Shown in pieces: positions 1-6,666 of a DNA stretch of 15,400 nucleotides. The stretch's first letter is position 1. The number at the start of each line of letters is the position of its first letter. The notes under the pieces are model-generated. The model had not been told where the DNA came from, searched no databases, and saw nothing but the letters and a program-made list of their open reading frames with translations. This DNA is from Cerioporus squamosus. Taxonomy: Eukaryota > Basidiomycota > Agaricomycetes > Polyporales > Polyporaceae. The translations under genes and the position numbers were made by a program. The stretch spans positions 1-15,400 of the forward strand of contig JABYQS010000688.1 in NCBI GenBank assembly GCA_022592435.1, given 5' to 3'.

Positions 1-144
1 TGCCGCGGATCGAAGACGTCGGCGGGCACAAAAGAAGGCGGCGTATGCTCACTCGGTGCGGTCTTCGTCTCTCCTCCCACCGCGCTGGGTTTCGTTGCCG
101 GTGTCGCCTGCACGGCAGTCGTCCTGCTAACGCGGCGTCATTGA
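1..144 (+). CDS. Possible 3' end of a membrane-protein gene (partial)
   Basis: A reading frame is open from the first base to a TGA at 142-144, giving 47 residues. Its last 25 residues hold a hydrophobic, Ala/Val/Leu-rich stretch (ALGFVAGVACTAVVLL) followed by a short basic tail TRRH. This would fit a C-terminal transmembrane helix with a cytoplasmic positive end. The rest of the gene would lie left of the window. I do not recognise the family. A frame of this length can be open by chance in GC-rich DNA, so this is only a candidate. Confidence 0.2.
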   Translation, partial: CRGSKTSAGTKEGGVCSLGAVFVSPPTALGFVAGVACTAVVLLTRRH

Positions 145-293
145 AACCATGCCCGCGCACCCTTCAAAATAACGACCACGCGCGCGCTGTCGTGCGCAAC
201 GCTAGGAACCCTTGGATAGACATTAGACATCCTGCCTCCTGCTTTCGCTTTCGCAAATCGCAACTGACTCGCCGTATCCCCAATGTACCATAG
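145..293. other. Stretch with no recognised feature
   Basis: Between the possible partial gene and the left direct repeat I see no splice-supported coding sequence, RNA gene or repeat. The sequence may be intergenic or a 3' untranslated region. Confidence 0.4.
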
Positions 294-303
294 TCCACAA
301 TCC
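294..303 (+). repeat. Left copy of flanking 10-bp direct repeat
   Basis: TCCACAATCC occurs here and again, in the same orientation, at 3085-3094. The copies lie 8 and 7 bases outside a pair of inverted repeats. This is the arrangement expected of a target-site duplication made by a DNA transposon, although the copies do not directly abut the matching part of the inverted repeats. Confidence 0.5.
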
Positions 304-311
304 AGAAAGTA

Positions 312-341
312 CGCATATTAGATAGTTCCCCTTCCCTGCCC
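312..341 (+). repeat. Left inverted repeat of the candidate element
   Basis: Read on the plus strand from 312 (CGCATATTAGATAGTTCCCC and on), this matches the minus strand read from 3077 downward (CGCATATCAGAAAGTTCCCC and on). The match is 23 of 25 bases without gaps, then TGCCC after a one-base gap. It lies about 140-165 bp upstream of the ATG at 478. Confidence 0.6.
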
Positions 342-477
342 GTTCCCCTACCCCGGCAACGTCCGGGAGAGACCTGCGTGAGGCGCCGACGATTAGCGCC
401 GGACGATCCCGCCCGACTATCCCGCCCACGCTCGCCCGCCGCTTCCTCATTCGGCGATTAGACAGTGCGCTCTGTGT

Positions 478-1219
478 ATGCCGAACAATGTCGTACGGAG
501 GCCTTACGCCTCTCCTCTCTCTACTACACCACGTCGCCGTAATGTCCTCCCCTGCGTCCCCTCTCTATCCCGCTCGCTGGTTACCCCCTCTGTCCCAGCT
601 CGATGGCAATACCGAAGTCATACATACCAGTGGGCTGGTCGAACTCACCTCGGAAACCCCCTCCTCGACAGAGGAACATCACTGTACGTACTGCCAGTGC
701 ATCTACGTCCATCTCGGAGCTCGGAGTGCATCCATCCAACCCGTGAGCTCCGCCCCGCCTATCAGCCCACTTCGATGTCCGCTGCCGGCAGCGCTCCGAC
801 GACACAGCTTCGAATCCGCAGTACACGCCTGTTGCCACGTACAACTTCGACCCTCCTCATGCAACTGCTCCTGCGCCGACAACTTCAGCAGCTTCGAGCT
901 CGCAGTTTGCAGCCGCTGCCTCGCTCGACCGCCCGCCGCCGCAACCGCACCGCCCAGTGCAGCCACGGTAGTCGTGAAAGTGACCTGCGAAGGCGAGCGT
1001 TGCAACTCGTGCCAGGTCTCTCCCCCTTTGCGTGCATCGACGCTGCAAGCGTTGCTGCCTCTTGATCAAGACTCCGTGCGGTTTCAAGTCCCCGACATCG
1101 AGGCGGAACCGCCCGTCCCATCATCCCCACAGACTTCTGCCGATCCATTCGCCCTCTCCCGTCCTCCTCCTGCTATCCCATACGACCGCGATGCAGTCAG
1201 TCAGAACCTGCTGGGTTGA
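478..1219 (+). pseudogene. Frame-broken Pro/Ser/Ala-rich protein gene, unknown
   Basis: I do not recognise this gene. From an ATG at 478 (MPNNVVRRPYASPLS...), protein-like sequence passes through three frames in turn. The 478 frame runs to about 610. A second frame carries WSNSPRKPPPRQRNITVR near 640-690 and SNPQYTPVATYNFDPPHA near 810-860. A third runs from about 965 to the TGA at 1217-1219 (DPFALSRPPPAIPYDRDA near its end). Most switches fit single-base losses, for example one C in the run near 611. The product would be disordered and rich in Pro, Ser and Ala. The third frame is open again from 1220 to about 1492, and a 46-nt intron (GT at 1196, AG at 1241) is possible there. Its 5' flank resembles that of the convergent gene from 2893, so both may belong to one element. 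It could instead be non-coding GC-rich sequence. Confidence 0.35.
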
Positions 1220-1406
1220 CCTCCGCGATACCAACAATCAGACACCCGCCGCCCGCCACCAGCATTCTCTCCCCTCGGACCTACCAGGTTTAGACATGCC
1301 AGCGTCGATGCTCAGGACCTGGAACGCCGACAGGCCGGTTTGCAGGAAAGAAGCGATGTGCGACCGAACTTGCCACGAGCGATTCGAAATCCCAGTGTCT
1401 GGTTTG

Positions 1407-2893
1407 TCAGGGACACTGGATTGGTACGCCATCCTCCAGAATCTGGACCTCGATGTCATTGTCGATGGGGGCATCAGGTGCGACTGCGTCTGTAGGATGG
1501 GAGACCTGGGCACGCTGCAAGCGAGTGCGGAGGGTGAACATCGCCTTGCCGGTGGCTTCATAGTGGTCCTCAATGGCTGAGTGGTGAACGCACGTGCGAT
1601 GATCTTGGCGACGTTCCTCCGCACACCTACAATGACACACCACTTGGCCTCTCCCTGGTGAGCAGCACAGAAGTGGTCCCGAGGAGTGCGGAGCTCGCCT
1701 GTGCAGTGTGCAACACTACAGCAAGGCCGCCCAATGCTGATGCCATCGGTGATGAGACAGTCAACGTATTCTGCATAATTTTGTTAAGCTTGCATGCAAA
1801 GCAGATTGGCCTGCAGGATGCACTCACTGGTCGTCCCATCTGGCTGGTCAAACCTACGATGGCACTTTGTGCACCAATGTGCGTACTCGGGCTGTCCAGA
1901 GCGACGGATGCGCTCGTTCCGCAGGTGCATGGCATCGGTGTACCGGTTCTTCTGGATCCCACTATGAGGACCTGAAGAACAGTGGAGTGGAGTTCGGCAT
2001 CACGTAGAAGTGCAAGAGCAACGAAGCCATCCCAGACATGCTCCGTACGAAGCCGGAATCGAGGTTCCTTGTGCTGACTACGATCGAGCTTTGACATCGA
2101 CTCATGGTATATGTGAGCCGCATTTGTCGCAGAGGTCCACGACAGCACAGAGAGCATGGTGAAATGCTCAAGGACGCTGCGCTCGACGTAGTTGTGGTCG
2201 CTGACTTGAATGAATGCAGGGACGCCCTCGTAGTACTGGCGCACCTCCTCACGGGCAGAATAGTTCGGGAAGTAGACTGTGTTGCACTCTGTACGACAGG
2301 AATTGGCTTAAAGACAAGATGCAGGTAGATTGGACCTACTATGGCAGTGAAGATGCACTGCGAGACCCTCCTGTACTCCATCCGCCATGGTGAAGAGCAC
2401 CACCTTCTTTGGTGCCTCCTTCCACCGCAACAGACCCTCCCCAGGATCAGGACACCCGCTGTGCGTGCACATCCGCGTCTCAGGGAAGAGCATACGCTCA
2501 CCTGTATGCCAGTAAGCAAATGATATTGTGAGGTAGAGAGAGGGTAGACATACAGAGCCAGTACTGTGATGAGAGGTCATCGAGGGTGGAGGGTGGGATC
2601 ATACCATCATCAAGAACTTCAGCCTCCCTAGCCCAGATCTCGGCCTGCAAGCAGTCCCACAACACTTCCACATTGCTCTCCGGTAGAACGAGACGGCCAG
2701 CAATGAACGAGAGTATATGAGCAGGAAGATTCTGAGGAGGGACAGCTGCATTCCAGTGGCGGAGTTGGCGATGGAGTATGGCCTTCTTCAGTGCTGCTGC
2801 AAGGCGGACAAAGTTGTTTACAGTTGCCAGAGATATGCCCCGCAAGCCAGGGGTGTTTTGTAATGATTCAGTCAGCAAGGCTAGCGTAGACAT
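1407..2893 (-). pseudogene. CxC5/CxC6 cysteine-cluster protein, KDZ-transposon type
   Basis: Four exons are supported: 2554-2893, 2340-2501, 1828-2288 and 1407-1770. The introns are 52, 51 and 57 nt with GT-AG ends and matching phases, and the model would encode about 442 residues. Seen: a helical N-terminus; a CxC5-like region with a CTHSGC pair, KKVVLFTMADGVQ, HCHKC, VRQYYEGVPAFIQV, LSWTSATNAAHIY and RTEHVWDGF; then a CxC6-like region with HWCTKCHRRF, ITDGISIGRPCC, a CAAH pair and LRTRLQRAQVSHP. These clusters are known from agaricomycete KDZ transposons and probably bind zinc. No catalytic transposase domain follows before the TGA at 1407-1409. The frame is lost by one base near 1970 (before PHSG) and near 1625 (after CVIVG), so the gene is broken or the consensus is wrong. 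The ATG at 2893 was preferred because the family-like sequence starts there; an upstream extension to about 3001 is open but looks non-coding. Confidence 0.75.
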
Positions 2894-3025
2894 GGTGTAC
2901 AGAGCAAAGGCGAGAGAGTGCGGACACGGACGTGCGATGGAGTCCCGATTTGGGCGGGGCGTCGGCATTAGCGCCCGCGCGATCTCGGATCGTGCCGACA
3001 CTGCCCCTGGCGCTCACACGTGCTT

Positions 3026-3064
3026 GTTCCCCCGTTCCCCCCGAGGGGGCACGGGAAGGGGAAC
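3026..3064. repeat. GC-rich imperfect hairpin in right inverted repeat
   Basis: GTTCCCC at 3026-3032 pairs with GGGGAAC at 3058-3064, and inside them CCCCC at 3038-3042 pairs with GGGGG at 3045-3049. The hairpin overlaps the right inverted repeat and also contains an AGGGG stress-element core. A regulatory function is only a guess. Confidence 0.4.
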
Positions 3065-3077
3065 TTTCTGATATGCG
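3047..3077 (-). repeat. Right inverted repeat of the candidate element
   Basis: Read on the minus strand from 3077 downward, this matches 312-341 on the plus strand at 23 of 25 bases, with only two substitutions, before a one-base gap. It lies about 155-185 bp upstream of the cysteine-cluster gene's ATG at 2893, mirroring the left copy. Confidence 0.6.
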
Positions 3078-3084
3078 GATGCCC

Positions 3085-3094
3085 TCCACAATCC
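3085..3094 (+). repeat. Right copy of flanking 10-bp direct repeat
   Basis: TCCACAATCC, identical to 294-303 and in the same orientation. It lies seven bases outside the right inverted repeat. It is a possible target-site duplication. Confidence 0.5.
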
Positions 3095-3276
3095 CATTCT
3101 AGACGCTTCGCGAACGGTTTCTGCCTGCCCGCTTTACATGCGGTTTGAGCTCGTTCGGCCCAGTCAACCCTAGTCATCTGCAGGCTGGCGCATCCGCGAA
3201 TGAGTGAGCATCTACAAAACTGTCGTCGGTGCCAGACGGAGGCGGGGCAAGGCTGTTGCACCGACTCCGAGCAGCA

Positions 3277-3283
3277 TGACTCA
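3277..3283 (+). promoter_or_regulatory. TGACTCA, Gcn4/AP-1-type bZIP site
   Basis: A perfect palindromic TGACTCA lies 25 bp upstream of the TATA box and about 150 bp upstream of the MBF1 start codon. This heptamer is the binding site of Gcn4-type bZIP activators, the factors that Mbf1 bridges to TBP in yeast. Function here is inferred from position alone. Confidence 0.45.
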
Positions 3284-3307
3284 GGAGCGCCGGTCATGGG
3301 CGCCCAC

Positions 3308-3315
3308 TATATAAA
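3308..3315 (+). promoter_or_regulatory. TATA box of MBF1
   Basis: TATATAAA lies 114 bp upstream of the MBF1 ATG. A pyrimidine-rich stretch from about 3350 to 3425 follows, typical of a strong fungal promoter and 5' leader. No comparable TATA box was noticed upstream of the other genes. Confidence 0.65.
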
Positions 3316-3428
3316 CCGGCGACGTCAATCGAGCGCGTTCCCCACATCATCGGATTCATCCCCGCCGTTCTCGCTGTTCCCCTCACCGCCTGCCACTAGA
3401 CTACCTACCCTACTCTATCCTATACACC

Positions 3429-4161
3429 ATGAGCAACACCGACTGGGACACCAAGCTTGTTATTGGCCAGAAGGCCAAGGCTCCCAAAGTCGCCCGCAAC
3501 ACCTCTGATTTGAATGGTACGTCACACAGCGCACATGCGTGTTTTTCCTGCATGCCTTGCCCATTTGCTGACCGACCCTGTCCTGTTGTTTTGCAGCTGT
3601 ACGTCCATATATATCCAGGATGCAATGCGCAGCGGACACTGACTGATGCGGATGCGCATGCAGGCCCGCAGGGCAGGTGCCGTCGTCGGGACTGAGAAGA
3701 AGACGACTGGGGGTGTCAACAAGGCCCATCAAGGTGCCCATCACCGTACAGCCTGCTTGCGATTGCGCACTCGCTGACATTTCTGCTCCTCCGTGGCGTG
3801 TAGGGACCGACCACCAGAAGATCGCAAAGCTTGACCGCGAGAACGAGGTCGCACCACCACCCAAGATTAGCCCTACTGTCGGCAAGGTACGCTCATCCCG
3901 CCACATCCCTCGTTCCATGTGCATGCTCATCACCCGCCCTCATTGCACGAACAGGCCATGCAGGCAGCACGCATGGAGAAGAGCCTCTCGCAGAAGGACG
4001 TCGCGCAGAAGATTAACGAGAAGCCGAGCGTGCTGCAGGACTACGAGGCCGGGCGCGCGATCCCGAACCCGCAGATCCTCGCGAAGCTCGAGCGCGTCCT
4101 CGGCGTGAAGCTCCGCGGCTCAGACATTGGGAAGAAGCTGGAGGGGCCAAAGAAGTCGTAG
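3429..4161 (+). CDS. MBF1: Multiprotein-bridging factor 1 (Mbf1)
   Basis: Mbf1 is a transcriptional coactivator that links bZIP activators such as Gcn4 to TBP; yeast Mbf1 also helps prevent frameshifting at collided ribosomes. The model is five exons: 3429-3516, 3597-3598, 3664-3733, 3804-3886 and 3955-4161, joining in frame to 149 residues, the usual family length. The N-terminus reads [17 protein letters not shown], as in other fungal Mbf1 proteins. The middle has the conserved NAARRAGA. The C-terminal half is a Cro/C1-type helix-turn-helix with [20 protein letters not shown], then [10 protein letters not shown] and [14 protein letters not shown]. The second exon, only two bases, is needed to encode the first Ala of NAARR in frame. 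Introns are 80, 65, 70 and 68 nt. The start is the first ATG after the TATA box. The gene is convergent with gamma-tubulin. Confidence 0.95.
3597..3598 (+). other. MBF1: Inferred 2-nt microexon (CT) in MBF1
   Basis: Exon 1 ends in phase 1 (AAT G) at a GTACGT donor, and the next recognisable coding block begins in phase 0 (GCC CGC AGG). Two bases are missing from the alanine codon. At 3591-3604 the sequence reads TTGCAG-CT-GTACGT: a good acceptor after a pyrimidine tract, two bases, then a consensus donor. Using CT restores Asn-Ala-Ala-Arg-Arg, and the resulting introns (80 and 65 nt) are of normal local size, whereas a single intron would be 147 nt. Confidence 0.7.
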
Positions 4162-4487
4162 GGTGGCCCCTCCAGCTCGTGCTCCTACGACGGACTCTGG
4201 GTGCTTTGCTTTGATGTCGTGACGTGTCCACCGTTGTTTTACTAGAGCTTTTTGTCGCATTTCACCTAATCGTCCGTCGCATGCAATTGTACACATCTGT
4301 TATCTGTCCTCCCATCTGTTGGTGCGGTCTGTGCGTGTTGGGCATCGCGGTTGTTCGGCGAGAGATGTCGCAATTCAGTGAAACAAACAATTCGACAGCA
4401 TCGGCGACGTGCGCTAGAGTACAAGGTGTTAGGTCAACAACACTACAGATATCTCGCCTATGTGTACTCGGAATGGGGTATCCGTCA
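4162..4487. other. Convergent intergenic region (two 3' UTRs)
   Basis: These 326 bases separate the stop codons of MBF1 (+) and gamma-tubulin (-). They hold AT-richer sequence than the neighbouring exons, as expected of 3' untranslated and polyadenylation regions. I saw no coding sequence or RNA gene in them. Confidence 0.5.
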
Positions 4488-6425
4488 TCACGCCGCTTGG
4501 TCTGCGTCTCCAGAGCCCTAGACGGACAAAGTCAGCACTTGAAAACGAAACGAAGTACGAGCCATGGGATGGCATGTCCTGGAGGAACAAGAACCAGGAG
4601 GCAGGCATAAAGGGACGCACATATGTGATGTAGTCTGGGCTTTCGCACGCCTTGTACTCTTTGAGCAGCTCTTCTGCCGTTGCACTGCGCGCGGCGAACA
4701 TGGAACAATGTCAATGAAGGGTACTTTGTACATGAAGCGGAGAACTGACCGTGCGTCATCAAACTCTTCAAGGCCATCTGAGAAGATCTTTTCCTTCTTA
4801 TACTGCTCGACGAACGCGTTTCGCCTGCGCAGCCGGTCGAACTGGTCGATCATCCGCTTGAACAGCTACAATGGGCAAAGGGGGCAGATCAGCATCGGTT
4901 GCAAGGATGTGAACGTGAGGATCACGTACTGAAGCGATGCTGGTGTGATTGGCAAGCATCAGACCGCTCACGCGGTGGTTCGTCTGCACGTATGGGGATC
5001 GACGCGTGAGCGCGACTTGGATCGAAGCCGGGCCCCAGGGGATGAAGTTCGCGAGCTGTCGCTCTCGGATTCGGAGTAAGGATTGGTGCACCTGTTGGCG
5101 AGTGTCAGCGCCTGGTGTCAATGTCACTTTGAGGCGGTGTGGAAGACGTACGTCTGTTGGGTCGACGTCGCCCTGAATGATGTTCAGGATGGAGATGTAG
5201 CACGCTGTCTTGCTTGGGGATGTCAATACCATGCAGTTCTTGGGCTGCAGGAGACGGCGCATCACGTCGAGCACTGTCGTACGTCGGATTGGCTTGGCCT
5301 AGAAACGAAGCTCAGTTCCGCACGCGCAGTAGAAGGACAGATGTCAACGCACTTTGTCGATTTGATCGCTCGTGAAAGGTGTGTAGGATGTCATGAGGAA
5401 GTGACACCGCGGTGTTGGGATCAGCGACGCGATGATACCGACCAGGTCGTTGTTCATGTAACCGGGGTATCGTAGGGTTTGTGTGCTTGCTGCTATGACA
5501 GTGGAGACCTGAGACGCGAAGTCTTGTCAGTAAGATTTGCTGTTGCAGCGAGGAAGAGTGATATGCACCAATTGGTTTGTCTGATCAAAGCTTGGTGTCT
5601 GAACATGCAGCCTGTCAGCGGAGATACGCGTAAGAGCACCGTTGTCCAAGACGACGACTGAGTCCGCGTGGTTTGTTAGTCGCTTGAGGGTGAGGAGAGC
5701 ATTGTAGGGTTGAACGACGACGTCTCCCTCTTGTGCGTTCGGGAAGACGGAGTAGGTCTGAATCAGCTTCTTCGGGAACTTGTCGTTCAGCCGTTCTAGC
5801 AGGAAGGAACCAAGTCCAGACCCTGTTCCGCCTGCTATTGAGTGCATGAGCATGAAACCCTGCGTAAACCACTCAGCAACTGCGTCCACATGCGAACGAC
5901 TAGGAGCGCACCTCTAGTGAGTCGCTGCCTTCCGCTTCTCTGTCGACCATCTCCATGACCTCCTCATATATTCGCTCTCCGGCAGAGTACCCCTGCGCCC
6001 AGTTATTTCCTGCACCTCCACCGTCTTTAGAAACGAAGATATTCTCGGGGTTGTACAGGTTCGCGAAGGGTGACGATAGAATGCCGTTGATTACCTTGTC
6101 GTTGGCGCGCCTCCTCGTCAATCGTTACGAGAATCACAGTTATGAGGACGACATACTCTTGGTTCCAGATCAACCAGGATGGCGCGTGGGATGTAGTGTT
6201 CATCGTCTGCTTGATAGAAGAACACATCTTTCCTGTCTCCGCCCTCGGTAGCCCAGTCCTCTAGAATGCCTTCCTTGTTAATGCCGTGCTCAGCACATAG
6301 CCTCTGCCAATACACGGAACCCACTTAGAACGCCTGTCAGCGTGTTGTGCAACGCCGGGGACGGTAGAATCCGCACTTTGGTTGCCGCACTGGCCCAGCT
6401 GAACCGTCACAATCTCGCGCGGCAT
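4488..6425 (-). CDS. TUBG: Gamma-tubulin
   Basis: Gamma-tubulin nucleates microtubules at the spindle pole body as part of the gamma-tubulin complex. Ten exons were traced: 6377-6425, 6157-6323, 5912-6094, 5569-5859, 5353-5508, 5152-5298, 4930-5091, 4750-4865, 4621-4684 and 4488-4517. All splice phases agree and the product is 454 residues, normal for the family. Seen in order: [55 protein letters not shown]; the GTP-binding tubulin signature [96 protein letters not shown]; and the tail GDADQAA. Introns are 52-65 nt except the last (103 nt). No frameshift or missing core residue was seen. The gene diverges from the nucleoporin gene. Confidence 0.97.
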
Positions 6426-6666
6426 CGTTTGCACGAAGCAGGAACAATCGACGGTGAATTGGGAGCGAAGACAAGGACAAGCAGTTACGCGAGAGAACAA
6501 GCCACAGACTGCTGCAGCAACGCGTCTGGACGCGTATGTCACGAGCGTGATGCGTGACCACAGAGCCGTGACTCTGACGGAGCCGGACGGCGGAGATGGG
6601 TGGCCCTTCTGCGTTTTGGCCTGAGCGTGGAACTTCGCTCTTGTTCCGCGTCCGCCATCTGGCTCG
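6426..6666. promoter_or_regulatory. Shared divergent promoter, gamma-tubulin / nucleoporin
   Basis: Only 241 bp separate the two start codons, which face away from each other. Both 5' leaders and core promoters must fit here, so some elements may act on both genes. I saw no clear TATA box, which is common for housekeeping genes. Confidence 0.6.

Larger units (their letters stand above)
304..3084. mobile_element. Probable degenerate DNA transposon, KDZ-associated
   Basis: The interval is bounded by a 10-bp direct repeat (294-303, 3085-3094) and contains near-terminal inverted repeats (312-341 and 3047-3077). It holds two convergent, frame-broken genes. The right-hand gene encodes CxC5- and CxC6-like cysteine clusters, which in agaricomycetes accompany KDZ (Kyakuja-Dileera-Zisupton) transposases. 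No KDZ catalytic domain is visible, so this would be a non-autonomous or decayed copy. Weak similarity seems to continue inward from the inverted repeats: both start codons follow GCTCTGT by 2-5 bases. The outermost 7-8 bases of the two ends do not match each other, which is the main weakness of the call. Confidence 0.5.

Noticed and set aside
1..3100. Repeat-induced point mutation (RIP) as the cause of the broken transposon genes
   Set aside because: The damage seen is by small indels. The sequence remains GC-rich without the C-to-T depletion and new stop codons that RIP leaves.
4429..4620. Read-through C-terminal extension of gamma-tubulin past [11 protein letters not shown]
   Set aside because: A GTGCGT donor at 4620 and a CTAG acceptor at 4518 give the family-like tail GSGDADQAA. 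The read-through sequence has no similarity to tubulins.
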